Positions 11,560-22,750 of a DNA stretch of 64,000 nucleotides are shown piece after piece; the first letter of the stretch is position 1; each line of letters starts with the position of its first letter. The translations under genes were made by a program, and so were the position numbers. The notes beneath the pieces were generated by a model. That model made no database searches. It had not been told where the DNA came from and was given only the letters and a program-made list of their open reading frames with translations. Origin of the DNA: Branchiostoma floridae (taxonomy: Eukaryota > Chordata > Leptocardii > Amphioxiformes > Branchiostomatidae); the NCBI RefSeq assembly GCF_000003815.2, contig NC_049983.1:29218802-29282801 (forward strand). Direction: 5' to 3'.

Positions 11560-12250
11560 CCTTGCATATTTCTGTGACAATTACATAATTGTTCGCTTAG
11601 ATCTTAGCCTTTGTTGTTATTACCTTACTTTTGTTTACACTGTCCCCGTGGTTACCTCGAGTAGGGTGGTGGTCTTTTCTCACAACGGGGAACCGGACGC
11701 CCTTCTTGCATAACCCTGGCGTACTGGTTTTCCTACCTATCTCTACTTCTACGCAGTTTGGCCTCTCTGTTTGGCTTGTGTATCCGGAAAAGTGAACAAA
11801 GCATTAAACTTTTCCCCGGTAGGCCAAACTGCGTCTCCGTGTGTCTCTTGTGTAAGCAGCTAATTGCACCTCGAAAGTTTTTAGCAAGACAGAACATTCA
11901 GAATTGCCCCAAGAATGGGCAGAAATATTTGGAACGCTGTGTGAAAATTTCTAGAATTAACTACGAATATCCAAGGAATATAAAAAAAAGTTATTCTGAC
12001 GGAATTCCGGCTGATTCCGCTTGTCGTTCGGGGCCTTAAACATGGCGCAAATATTAGGTTCAATTTGATCAAGTGGCTTCATTTTTTCTGTTTATTTTTT
12101 CTTCTGTGTGAGCACACACAGCACGGGCTGATGTTGCTCAAAATACTTACTTAACTGGGGATTATGACATTTAGCGGTCGTGTACAGTCTACCTTTAAAG
12201 TAAGATAATCAAGCATATTTTACGAGACGTTTATCCTATCTTCCCCACAG
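11560..12250. other. 3' flank of the YR retrotransposon, no gene seen
   Basis: CAGTTTGGCCTC near 11755 and its near-complement around 11815-11830 could form a hairpin at or near the element's 3' end. No coding signal was found up to the CCP-B acceptor. Confidence 0.4.
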
Positions 12251-12535
12251 ACATGCCGTGTGGTGACTTCCCGTGGAATCCTAACTACGCTAATGTGCTG
12301 TGTGAATACCGGTTCGAAAGGCCCGACGACTTCGACTTCCTCTCAGACGATGGCACACCCCTCAAACGTTACAATGGTCCTTTTAGTGGGCGCTGTAGGA
12401 TCTCCTGCGGGTCTACCCTTAGCCCAATGCCGGCGATAGGTTCGCTGGCTAATTCCTTTGATGCGCCGGACAAGCCATACTACTACTGCCATGTAGACTC
12501 GAAGAAATGGCTAGGAAACAAACCTCTGTGTGAAG
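12251..12535 (+). CDS. CCP-B exon, selectin-type sushi domain
   Basis: Phase 1-1 exon of 285 bases between TTCCCCACAG and GAAG|GTAAGG. The translation begins MPCGDFPWNPNY and shows the same six cysteines as CCP-A (PCGDF, LCEYRF, GRCRISC, YYYCHVDSKKW, PLCEG) with a longer loop between the middle and last pairs. It is closest to CCP-A by the KxWxGxKPLCEG ending. The intron after it is a paralogue of 921-1386, showing that exon and intron were copied together. Confidence 0.82.
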
Positions 12536-12566
12536 GTAAGGGGGTTTATAGGCAAGTAAGTGATTG

Positions 12567-12880
12567 AAAATGTCTTCTTTCATGAGAGCAGTTTGGCATT
12601 GATTAATGCGATTTGTGTAAAAGAATTAGTTTAAAAGTCCGTCATGGCGGTTTTCCATTATGGGTCTCGTCCAAGCTTTATGTTAAATTCAGAATCTTTC
12701 CTTCAGGGTGAAGTCAACTCCAGAGGTGAGTGTCCTGGTTATGCTAATAATATTTTTCTGGACAAAATAATACCCGTATTGACAATTTAGACATCATACC
12801 GTCGATCAGGCAGCAGCTGTATTATACAGGATCAATAGCATGCTTAAGATTGGGAAAAATGACCTCAGAATAGGGCACTC
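12567..12880 (+). repeat. intron segment paralogous to 921-1386, left part
   Basis: Shares long blocks with 921-1265, including the TCATGAGAGCAGTT, GTCCGTCATGGCGG and GACCTCAGAATAGGGC cores. The paralogy is interrupted at 12880 by a MITE and resumes at 13705. Confidence 0.8.
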
Positions 12881-13704
12881 TAATACCACCCTCACAATAG
12901 GCGCGATTCGATCGGAAGACTAGTTTACGAACTCTGGATGACATTTTCGTGAGTAAGACGTCCGGTGTTCTCACGATCATCTTGCGATTTTTACGGATCG
13001 CCGGCAGTTTTCAGGTGTCTTACGACGGTCGCGGTGCAGCGAAACATGTTCTTAACATATGCGACTAGTCGAAGGAAATCTCCAAAATCGCACAGCTCGT
13101 TACCGAGTCGCAGATTGTGCGCAAAAATCGTGCGTACCTTGCAAGGGTATCGGTCAATAGTCTTGCGTCAATCCAACGATTGAAGACCGATAGGCGAGCA
13201 AAGACATATAGTTATTAATCATCGAGCGCAAATCGGATGGCTAACGCCCGTCAGTTGGGCAACGTTCGGGCGACGTTCGCCCGACTTCCATTTGTTTACA
13301 AATATTGAATTTCTGGGAATGTGAGGGTAATTCTAACATTGTGGCCGCTGTGGCAGTATGTAGGGTGGCTTTGTGACACACTTTCTTTTCTTGTGTCATT
13401 TCTATTATGCCCGCGCATTACATTCATTGGTTAAAAAGATTACGACAACAAATTAAGCAACATTTATTGATATCTTGCCTTTTTTGAGGAACGTTTTGTG
13501 TTACCTTGTCCGCGTGCAAGAGGTCATGGGAGGTTTATTATCATAGATTCATTCACCGTCGATCTCACGAGCCTCGCGTATATGTGAGGGGGACAGTTTT
13601 GAGGCGAAAAATACGCAAGACCATCTTAAGATCTTAAAATCAGCCGACCTTCCTGCGATCGCGAAGAACGTCCGAAGATCGTATATAATGTGAGGGGGGT
13701 ATTA
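12881..13704. mobile_element. MITE, 824 bp, with a paralogous empty site
   Basis: The ends TAATACCACCCTCACA and, inverted, TAATACCCCCCTCACA match at 15 of 16 positions. The paralogous locus near 1268 lacks the insert: GGGCGCTC-GAA-AGGCCACTG there corresponds to GGGCACTC, insert, AGGCCACTG here. No longer target duplication than about TAA/TTA is visible. No transposase frame. Confidence 0.85.
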
Positions 13705-14499
13705 AGGCCACTGAAAGCCTATGATAAAGATAATGTTTGCAGTGCGCATGTGAATAATTATTCATCAACTTTCAACCTTAGCAACTCGCTTACCTGAACT
13801 TCAGCAATCATCCTATAGTAATCAAACTGAAAATGGACTAAAAACGTTTGTATATCATTAAGTCTTTTTGGTAGGTGGTTCGTTGACTACCAAATGACGT
13901 TGACTATCCGGGAAGGTTGCTCGGATAAGATATGGCAAATAGTGGAGCGGCGAACAAGGCGTCACAGTCTTGCCACCATCTTGGATTCTCTCTAGAAAGT
14001 ATTTTTTTACTCTTTTAGATACCGTCATAGAAAATAAAAATAAATCTTGTATGGTTTGGCAAAGCTCTGTACATACATGGCACTCCACATTTTAAACCTC
14101 CAGTGTTATATGCTATTTAAATGCGTCTGGTTAATCGTCCTTCCTCCATTCTACGATATACATGTTCTACTGAGTCTATGTTCCCAATAAGGACCAAGAA
14201 TTTTTGTCCGGATTCGCTCGGAAACGTTCCGTATTCGCCATGATGCATGATTCTGGATTCGTCAGGATTCAATGCCATTTTTCGTAATGCTGGGGCCTTG
14301 TGGCCACAGCCCACAAATGCAGTCCCGTATTCAAATACATAGAAAACATGTAAGAAAAAGGCCGTCAAAAGTCGCCTACCTGAGGTTTATTCGGTGGAAA
14401 ACTACCTACATACTAGACACAACACACGGCCATTCACATCACAGGCACATGTGAAGAACGAAGCACGAATGACCCGTTTTGCACGACTCCCCTCCACAG
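13705..14499. other. intron, right part of paralogous segment
   Basis: 13705-13817 continues the paralogy to 1278-1386. The remainder contains a diverged CCATCTTGGATT-type repeat near 13970 that also occurs near 1421, 15350-15460 and 26420; no gene. Confidence 0.5.
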
Positions 14500-14757
14500 T
14501 GAAGCCGTGTGGAGACTTCCCGTGGGAAACAAACCCTGATGTGAACGTAGACTGTGATGACGACTACATTGCAACATGGACCTGGCCAAGCATGGTGGAT
14601 GTCCAGGGCCGCTGTAATGTTTCCTGCCTGAATGACAAAATGCTAGCTGGACCGTCTGTAGAATACGAGGCTCAGACTCGCAGCTCCGCCTATTACTGCA
14701 TCGCCAACGTTAACCGCATTAAATTCCAGTGGGACGGTGTCGAGCCCGTCTGTATCG
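14500..14757 (+). CDS. CCP-C exon, selectin-type sushi domain
   Basis: Phase 1-1 exon of 258 bases between CCTCCACAG and ATCG|GTAGGT. The translation begins KPCGDFPWETN and runs through VDCDDDY, GRCNVSCLNDKMLAGPSVE and AYYCIAN to FQWDGVEPVCIG, giving six cysteines. It belongs to the GRCNVSC...MLxGPS subtype shared with CCP-D, E and F rather than with CCP-A and B. It is the first of the run that alternates with SRCR exons. Confidence 0.85.
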
Positions 14758-15987
14758 GTAGGTGACATTGTTTTTTTCTGAGTGTATGAGTGATTCTTTT
14801 TTAATTTGTCACCTTTCAACCTTTAATTTGAGTGATTCTTTTTTAATTTGTCAACCTTCATGTAGCCTTGAGTACAAATCCCTTCGACCTAAGACGGTTT
14901 TCAATGGTTCAAGGTTTGGGAGAGGTCAAGGGATCTTTCGTTGCACATAGTTATTTACATCATCATCATCATTACAATACAACAATTTACTATTCCATAA
15001 TCGTAGTCAATCCATAGTTAGTCCATAGTTACTCGTTTGTGTTTCGTAACATGTTCTTCAAAGTTACTTCTAAACGATTTGCTTGGTTGTTCCTTTTCCG
15101 GGAGTTTTCCTCTAAATGATGCCTTGCTTATTTCTGTGTTTACAAACGTTATACGTTCTTCGCATTTACTTAGTTTACCCAGATATTTAATCCCTGGCCG
15201 TTCAAAAGTAGAGCAACAAACAATTCATTGAAAATAACACCGTAATTACGCTTATGTTTCCAATAATTAACAACACCAACGACGTCAAAATGACGTAATA
15301 AATTGCCGTCATTCAAATCTAAGGTACCAGTTGTGGTCCACCATCTTAAATCTACCACCTTAAATTTTCAAAAATACATTTTTCAGCAAATATCGCAAAA
15401 GACAATGGAAATAGACCAAAAACGTTCATTTAAACATCTGGTTCACCATCTTGGATTTTGGGATTAGCATAATTTATTAATATTTAATTATTAAAGATAG
15501 TGTATGTGAGAAAATAGCTGTAATGTATTGAATAAAATTGAAAATACATTGTTAGGACCGAAATTAGCGACTTTCGTGAAAAATGCTTCTCAACTCAACG
15601 GTTGCCATAGCATTACGAAAAAATAGAAAAGTTTCCGAAATTTGTCAAACTGTCACCAACTAAGTTCTAGGGCAATTCACCAAATTTTGTGACGGTGACA
15701 TCAAAAAGACCCCCCCCCCCCCGACTGAATAGGATTAATCGCCTTATACCACTTTTTGGGTTCAGCTAATTTGAGATGATTTACTTTAGTTTCGTAGTTG
15801 ATTTGTTTCAAATATCGGATAATGTAGTAGACTTCATCCCAGTGATGGTTTTTAAATCCAGAATACAAAGGTCCTTAAGTCTTAACTTTTGTCCTTGGTC
15901 TTGATTATCCCATACATCCGTGTATTCCAATGACACAACATGTTAGACCGCCATGCATCCTTAGGTGACAAATGATACCGATTCTTA
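14758..15987. other. intron, no gene seen
   Basis: Contains a short direct repeat (GAGTGATTCTTTTTTAATTT at about 14789 and 14830), an AT-rich stretch and a C homopolymer at about 15710-15722. No exon found. Confidence 0.5.
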
Positions 15988-16390
15988 AAGGTCTGTCCAT
16001 TTTGCTCAAAGCATATTGAAGATGAATTTCACTTTATAATGGAATGTTCTAGATACGCTAGTTTACGTAATGAATTATTAATATTTCTCGAATCAAGTAC
16101 AACAGATTTCAAGAGATTCGACACTACAAACATCTTTAGATGTCAGAACTCCCATAATGCAAAAATAGGCAAATATATCAAGGACTGCTCTGCTATTAGA
16201 AAGAATACCGAAACTAATGATTAGCGTACTCCATTGCAATACTACAATACTAAGAATTACGTTAGCCCTTATTGTTATGTTAACTAGGTCGTTAATCTTT
16301 ATCCTATACCTCTATTATGTACTTTGTGTAATAGTTGCTGGCATACATTGTATCATGTACAATTGTCGTGCAATAAAGTTCTATTTACTC
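15988..16390 (+). mobile_element. LINE 3' fragment, C-terminal Cys/His motif and tail
   Basis: The open frame reads KVCPFCSKHIEDEFHFIMEC, the C-terminal CxxC-H-C motif of non-LTR retrotransposon polymerases, and ends in a stop at 16222-16224. About 160 bases later the tail GTCGTGCAATAAAGTTC occurs, also seen inverted near 32152-32170. The fragment is 5' truncated and abuts the SRCR1 acceptor. Confidence 0.8.
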
Positions 16391-16413
16391 TATACTCTCT
16401 TCTTTGGTCCCAG

Positions 16414-16887
16414 GTGGGTTAAACAACTCGGAAGTAAGAGAACGTGAGGCTAACAGAGTCCGGCTGGTGGGGGGAGATTTCTACGGCTGCGTGGAGCTGT
16501 ACGATGACGTCACACAGCAGTGGGGGCCTGTCAGTGGTCTGGGCTTTGCTGAGTATTACTATACATCAAACAGGGGGCCTCTGATGGCCTGGGCTGACCT
16601 AGTCTGCAGAGACGTCGGGTTTACTGGAGGTTTGGCCACTCACGGGTTTCTTCCAGGCGAGTCTGACCTCACACCGATGTCAAGCCACTTTTACCCCTCC
16701 TACACTAGGCCTAGCGATACCGGGCCGATCTTCTTCCTGAACACGAGTGCTCCCGTTGCGGAGGGAGGAGTTCAGCACCTGTACGACACCGTGGAGAGGG
16801 TGTTCCGAGGCGACTGCTCCGGAACACAGTGGAGCGCGGACTGTCAACTGCACCTGATGTGTTTGGCCTGTCTGAACGAGCTTGAAC
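16414..16887 (+). CDS. SRCR1 exon, SRCR-like domain
   Basis: Phase 1-1 exon of 474 bases between GTCCCAG and GAAC|GTAAGT. After a short linker the domain opens with NRVRLVGGDFYGCVELYDD, the classical SRCR start, and continues with QQWGP, MAWADLVCRDVGFTGGLATH and a C-terminal part with GDCSGTQWSADCQLHLMCLAC. The cysteine that normally follows WGxV is missing and the C-terminal half is long, so this is a divergent SRCR subtype. It probably folds as an extracellular binding domain. An array of the 59-bp minisatellite follows in its intron. Confidence 0.78.
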
Positions 16888-17153
16888 GTAAGTCTTTTAT
16901 CCGAATATCATTTGTCTGATATATTTATGTGTTAAAGTGCTGAGTGTTTCACAAAAACTGCTAACTTTGCACTTTCATCAACAACAAAATTGTGATCATG
17001 TGTGATGAAAAAGCTATGCCCCCTCCCCCTTCCAGGGTGACTTGTACTGTAACTCAGACACCATTTGGATCACTTTTACACAGTGATACCCCGAGTATGT
17101 GCTTGTGCATTCTCAGGGTGAGTACTAATTAGTAAGATGCGTGTGTTTGTCGG

Positions 17154-18012
17154 AGTGAGTGGGAGACAGGGTCCACTGCCAGGGTGAGTACGGAGATGTG
17201 TGTGCGAACCTGGGTGTGTTGGAGACGGGGTCCACTGCCAGGGTGTGTACGGAGATGTGTGTGCGAACCTGGGTGGGTTGGAGACGGGGTCCACTGCCAG
17301 GGTGTGTACGGAGATGTGTGTGCGAACCTGGGTGGGTTGGAGACGGGGTCCACTGCCAGGGTGTGTACGGAGATGTGTGTGCGAACCTGGGTGTGTTGGA
17401 GACGGGGTCCACTGCCAGGGTGTGTACGGAGATGTGTGTGCGAACCTGGGTGGGTTGGAGACGGGGTCCACTGCCAGGGTGAGTACGGAGATGTGTGTGC
17501 GAACCTGGGTGGGTTTGAGACGGAGTGCACTGCCAGGGTGAGTACGGAGATGTGTGTGCAAACCTGGGTGGGTTGGAGACGGGGTGCACTGCCAGGGTGA
17601 GTACGGAGGTGTGTGTGCGAACCTGGGTGGGTTGGAGACGGGGTCCACTGCCAGGGTGAGTACGGAGATGTGTGCGAACCCGGGTGGGTTGGAGACGGGG
17701 TCCACTGCCAGGGTGAGTACGGAGATGTGTGTGCGAACCTGGGTGGGTTGGAGATGGGGTCCACTGCCAGGGTGAGTACGGAGGTGTGTGTGCGAACCTG
17801 GGTGGGTTTGAGACGGAGTGCACTGCCAGGGTGAGTACGGAGATGTGTGTGCGAACCTGGGTGGGTTGGAGACGCGGAGTCCACTGCCAGGGTGAGTACG
17901 GAGATGTGTGTGCGAACCTGGGTGGGTTGGAGATGGGGTCCACTGCCAGGGTGAGTACGGAGGTGTGTGTGCGGACCTGGGTGGGTTGGAGGCGGGGTCC
18001 ACTGCCAGGGTA
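17154..18012 (+). repeat. 59-bp minisatellite, array 1 (~14.5 units)
   Basis: The period is 59 bases. Each unit reads TGCGAACCTGGGTGGGTTGG, then AGACGGGGTCCACTGCCAGG, then GTGAGTACGG and a GT-rich spacer. In one frame a unit encodes CEPGWVGDGVHCQG, the end of an EGF domain, directly followed by a consensus 5' splice site (CCAGG|GTGAGTA). Since 59 is not a multiple of three, the array is not a coding repeat. Long open frames on either strand here arise because few stops occur in the unit. Confidence 0.92.
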
Positions 18013-19860
18013 GGTCCGGAATATTTGCCGGTTTTACTGGTATGCAATATAATATTGTAGGCTAAATGATCAAAGCTAAAAGGAAAGAACAAAGGTTAAC
18101 TAGTACACAGAGTACGGAAAGGTGGGAACATTCGCCGGGTTCGTTGTTGCTGCTGTTCAGCTCTGATCCTCCTCACTATTATTGAACTACTGACTTTTGT
18201 TGTCCGACTCCGAGGATCTTGTATGAGGCTTGGTAGCTGTGATGAAAAGTGTTTTCAATGTCATAGAAGCAGTCCTTCGCGACGCTCTTGTCCTGGCCAT
18301 TTATTTGTCAGTTAGAACCAGAAGCTTTGGCTGACGGATTGAACGAAGCATGAATGGCCTGTTTTACTCCATTCCCCTCCGTAGAGAAGCCGTGTGGAGA
18401 TTTCCCTGACGCATGGAACACCTCCGAAGTAACGGTACACTGCGACTACAACTACCGTGAGACATGGCGGGACCTCAACGTGGTGGATGTCCTTGGTCGC
18501 TGTAATGTTTCCTGCCGGAATGAGAAAATGCTAGTTGGACCGTCTGTAGAACACGTGCCTCTCAGCTCCACCTATTACTGCATCGCTAACAATGCCCAAT
18601 GGGACGGTGTCAAGCCCGTCTGCATCGGTAGGTGACATTTTTTTCTGAGCGTACCTGAGTTTTGTTTCTAAAGGCTTTATTTGCTTGTGCCTTTTCCTGG
18701 GTTTGTTTCTAAATGACGCTTTGCTTGTATCTTTACCCATGTTTCATGATCAAATGATACCTTGCTTCTTATTGTCTTGACAAACGTTAAAGTTTTCGTC
18801 TTTATAAACGTATTCTACCTAGATCAATCTACCCAGATTTTTAATAGACCATTAATAGCCGTCTTTCACAGAGTCCACAAGGAGAGGAATAGAAACGTCG
18901 ACCATCTGTGACGTACAACATATCTTTACATATCCTTGGTAAATAATAAGCATTTAAGTTAGTCTTGTTTAGACCGAAAGAATATCTAACTCATACCGAA
19001 AACCATCTGATTTTGTTCAGTTTGTTTGCTTATTGATTCGCACACCAAAAAATTAAACAAAATACAATTATAGTAATGAATAACGTAGTGCAGGAGGAGG
19101 GGAAAAGCAAGTCCATGAGGCGGGGGGAGGGGAGCACGCGCGGCTTATGCTTAGCCTTCCTCCATTGAGCTAAAGAAATTTGAAAGGAAATATTTGTATC
19201 ATCAGGAAATAGGATAAAAAGATACTATGATTGGGGATGATTCAGCAGGATCATTAGCATATGCTAAAAACAATTGGGGACCTGGAATTGAGTCGTAGGG
19301 AACTCCACAATTTACCGGTTTGAATTATGATTAAGGTTTAGACCGAAGTGACATCTAAGTCATACTGAACAACCATCTGAATCAGCAGGCAATCTTACCA
19401 GGGCAGGCCGTGGTCTACATTAACATGTAATTCATGGATCACCTTAGATATTTCAGAAACTCATTATTGACCGAGGGCATTCCAGACGTTGTGACTAGAC
19501 CATTGAGGATACGTCAACACAGTAACTCAGCGGTACTAGTATACTACGCAAAAGCCAGTTATCATCAGCAATGGATAACGACATATGTTTAATCCTTAGT
19601 CACGAATATCCTTTATAAAAACAAAAAAATATGATACGAAGAAGTTTTCCATCTAACGACACAGCCGGTTAAACTCGTCGCGCATCATCAGGTGACAATT
19701 GATAACGATTCTTCACTAATTTATACTCTCCTCTTTAATAACAGGTGAGCTTGACAACTCGGATGTTAGAGAAAGCAAAGCCAACCGGGTCCGGCTGGTG
19801 GGGGGAGAGTTCTATGGCTGCGTGGAGCTGTACGATGACGTCACACAGCAGTGGGGGCCT
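17820..19860 (+). repeat. tandem segmental duplication, copy 1
   Basis: Matches 20710-22750 at a constant offset of 2,890 bases, apart from a few bases (for example a short A-run deletion near 22514 and C-to-T changes near 22535). The copy begins inside minisatellite array 1 and ends inside the SRCR2 exon. It contains CCP-D and the whole following intron. Confidence 0.92.
18385..18627 (+). CDS. CCP-D exon, selectin-type sushi domain
   Basis: Phase 1-1 exon of 243 bases between CCCCTCCGTAG and ATCG|GTAGGT. Translation EKPCGDFPDAWNTSEV, then HCDYNYRETW, GRCNVSCRNEKMLVGPSVE, YYCIAN and QWDGVKPVCIG, with six cysteines. Its coding sequence appears identical to CCP-E at 21275-21517, reflecting a young tandem duplication. 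Confidence 0.88.
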
Positions 19861-20209
19861 GTCGTTGGGTATGAGCTCCCGTCACCGGTCACGCCGAATA
19901 CCCGGATGGCCTGGGCCGACCTAGTCTGCAGAGATGTCGGGTTTACTGGAGGTTTGGCCACTCAAGGGTTTCTACCAGGCGAGTCTGACCTCACACCGAT
20001 GTCAAGCCACTTTTACCCCTCCTACACCAGGCCTAGCGAGACCGGCCCGACATTCTTCCTGAACACGAGTTCACCTGTGGCGGAGGGACGAGTTCAGCAC
20101 CTGTACGACACTGTGTACCGGATAGTCCCGGGCAAATGCACGGGATCAGAGATCACATCGGACTGTGATCAGCACCTCATGTGTTTGGTCTGTCGAGATG
20201 AGCTTGAAC
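19745..20209 (+). CDS. SRCR2 exon, SRCR-like domain
   Basis: Phase 1-1 exon of 465 bases between TAACAG and GAAC|GTAAGT. It encodes ELDNSDVRES, then NRVRLVGGEFYGCVELYDD, MAWADLVCRDVGFTGGLATQ, FFLNTSSPVAEGRVQHLYDT and SDCDQHLMCLVC. The first ~115 bases are essentially identical to SRCR3, but the remainder differs from SRCR3 (for example VVGYELPSPVTPNTR here against SGRGFVEYYWTSNR there). Confidence 0.78.
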
Positions 20210-20453
20210 GTAAGTTGTAAGTCCGAAGGTCCTTTTGTCTGATATATGTCTGTGCGTCAAAGTGCTTCACACAAACTGTTAACTTTAGACTTTCATAAAC
20301 AGCATTACTGTGGCCAGAAAGGGACGCCCTCCTCTTAGGTCCAGGCTGACTTGTACTGTAAATCAGACACCATTTGGGTGACTTTTACCGGCCGTGATAA
20401 GCCGAGTATGTACTTGTGCTTTGTTAGGGTGAGCACTAATTAGTATGATACGT

Positions 20454-20902
20454 GTGCGGGTTGGAGACGGGGTCCACTGCCAGGGTTAGTACGGAGATGT
20501 GTGTGCGAACCTGGGTGGGTTGGAGACGGGGTCCACTGCCAGGGTTAGTACGGAGATGTGTGTGCGAACCTGGGTGGGTTGGAGACGGGGTCCACTGCCA
20601 GGGTGTGTACGGAGATGTGTGTGCGAACCTGGGTGGGTTGGAGACGGGGTGCACTGCCAGGGTGAGTACGGAGATGTGTGTGCGAACCTGGGTGGGTTGG
20701 AGACGGGGTGCACTGCCAGGGTGAGTACGGAGATGTGTGTGCGAACCTGGGTGGGTTGGAGACGCGGGGTCCACTGCCAGGGTGAGTACGGAGATGTGTG
20801 TGCGAACCTGGGTGGGTTGGAGATGGGGTCCACTGCCAGGGTGAGTACGGAGGTGTGTGTGCGGACCTGGGTGGGTTGGAGGCGGGGTCCACTGCCAGGG
20901 TA
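20454..20902 (+). repeat. 59-bp minisatellite, array 2 (~7.6 units)
   Basis: Same unit as array 1 with the EGF-like end and CCAGG|GTGAGTA donor in each copy. The last four units, including a variant with GACGCGG, match the end of array 1 through the segmental duplication. Array 1 has about twice as many units, so copy number has changed. Confidence 0.92.
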
Positions 20903-22750
20903 GGTCCGGAATATTTGCCGGTTTTACTGGTATGCAATATAATATTGTAGGCTAAATGATCAAAGCTAAAAGGAAAGAACAAAGGTTAACTAGTACACAG
21001 AGTACGGAAAGGTGGGAACATTCGCCGGGTTCGTTGTTGCTGCTGTTCAGCTCTGATCCTCCTCACTATTATTGAACTACTGACTTTTGTTGTCCGACTC
21101 CGAGGATCTTGTATGAGGCTTGGTAGCTGTGATGAAAAGTGTTTTCAATGTCATAGAAGCAGTCCTTCGCGACGCTCTTGTCCTGGCCATTTATTTGTCA
21201 GTTAGAACCAGAAGCTTTGGCTGACGGATTGAACGAAGCATGAATGGCCTGTTTTACTCCATTCCCCTCCGTAGAGAAGCCGTGTGGAGATTTCCCTGAC
21301 GCATGGAACACCTCCGAAGTAACGGTACACTGCGACTACAACTACCGTGAGACATGGCGGGACCTCAACGTGGTGGATGTCCTTGGTCGCTGTAATGTTT
21401 CCTGCCGGAATGAGAAAATGCTAGTTGGACCGTCTGTAGAACACGTGCCTCTCAGCTCCACCTATTACTGCATCGCTAACAATGCCCAATGGGACGGTGT
21501 CAAGCCCGTCTGCATCGGTAGGTGACATTTTGTTCTGAGCGTACCTGAGTTTTGTTTCTAAAGGCTTTATTTGCTTGTGCCTTTTCCTGGGTTTGTTTCT
21601 AAATGACGCTTTGCTTGTATCTTTACCCATGTTTCATGATCAAATGATACCTTGCTTCTTATTGTCTTGACAAACGTTAAAGTTTTCGTCTTTATAAACG
21701 TATTCTACCTAGATCAATCTACCCAGATTTTTAATAGACCATTAATAGCCGTCTTTCACAGAGTCCACAAGGAGAGGAATAGAAACGTCGACCATCTGTG
21801 ACGTACAACATATCTTTACATATCCTTGGTAAATAATAAGCATTTAAGTTAGTCTTGTTTAGACCGAAAGAATATCTAACTCATACCGAAAACCATCTGA
21901 TTTTGTTCAGTTTGTTTGCTTATTGATTCGCACACCAAAAAATTAAACAAAATACAATTATAGTAATGAATAACGTAGTGCAGGAGGAGGGGAAAAGCAA
22001 GTCCATGAGGCGGGGGGAGGGGAGCACGCGCGGCTTATGCTTAGCCTTCCTCCATTGAGCTAAAGAAATTTGAAAGGAAATATTTGTATCATCAGGAAAT
22101 AGGATAAAAAGATACTATGATTGGGGATGATTCAGCAGGATCATTAGCATATGCTAAAAACAATTGGGGACCTGGAATTGAGTCGTAGGGAACTCCACAA
22201 TTTACCGGTTTGAATTATGATTAAGGTTTAGACCGAAGTGACATCTAAGTCATACTGAACAACCATCTGAATCAGCAGGCAATCTTACCAGGGCAGGCCG
22301 TGGTCTACATTAACATGTAATTCATGGATCACCTTAGATATTTCAGAAACTCATTATTGACCGAGGGCATTCCAGACGTTGTGACTAGACCATTGAGGAT
22401 ACGTCAACACAGTAACTCAGCGGTACTAGTATACTACGCAAAAGCCAGTTATCATCAGCAATGGATAACGACATATGTTTAATCCTTAGTCACGAATATC
22501 CTTTATAAAAACAATATGATACGAAGAAGTTTTCCGTCTAACGACACAGCCGGTTAAACTCGTCGTGCATCATCAGGTGACAATTGATAACGATTCTTCA
22601 CTAATTTATACTCTCCTCTTTAATAACAGGTGAGCTTGACAACTCGGATGTTAGAGAAAGCAAAGCCAACCGGGTCCGGCTGGTGGGGGGAGAGTTCTAT
22701 GGCTGCGTGGAGCTGTACGATGACGTCACACAGCAGTGGGGCCCTGTCAG
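20710..22750 (+). repeat. tandem segmental duplication, copy 2
   Basis: Near-identical to 17820-19860. Contains CCP-E and the following intron and breaks off inside the SRCR3 exon. Confidence 0.92.
21275..21517 (+). CDS. CCP-E exon, duplicate of CCP-D
   Basis: Phase 1-1 exon; the encoded domain (EKPCGDFPDAWNTSEV to KPVCIG) is the same as in CCP-D. Splice sites are conserved. The first base difference I notice lies in the intron just after the donor. Because exon phases are 1-1, insertion of the duplicated CCP-SRCR cassette leaves the reading frame intact. Confidence 0.88.

Larger units (their letters stand above)
5510..11560 (+). mobile_element. DIRS/Ngaro-class tyrosine-recombinase retrotransposon, broken and twice invaded
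   Basis: Domain order gag - reverse transcriptase - RNase H - tyrosine recombinase on one strand identifies the YR-retrotransposon class. No methyltransferase domain was seen, which leans towards Ngaro, but I could not identify the split direct repeats or inverted ends, so the outer borders are approximate. The element is dead: a stop near 6628, an in-frame TAA at 8811-8813, a frameshift near 9355 and others in the recombinase. It carries a 1,130-bp MITE (6862-7991) in gag and a 481-bp TRIM (9877-10357) in RNase H. It sits in the intron between CCP-A and CCP-B, sense to the host gene. Confidence 0.88.

Noticed and set aside
17154-18012. CRISPR-like regular spacing
   Set aside because: Units are directly abutting with no unique spacers, and the genome is animal.
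17076-18092. Minus-strand open frame of 338 residues rich in Pro, His and Thr, and similar ones at 20545 and 25443
   Set aside because: They run through the 59-bp array in several frames at once; the unit has few stops, so openness is not evidence of coding.
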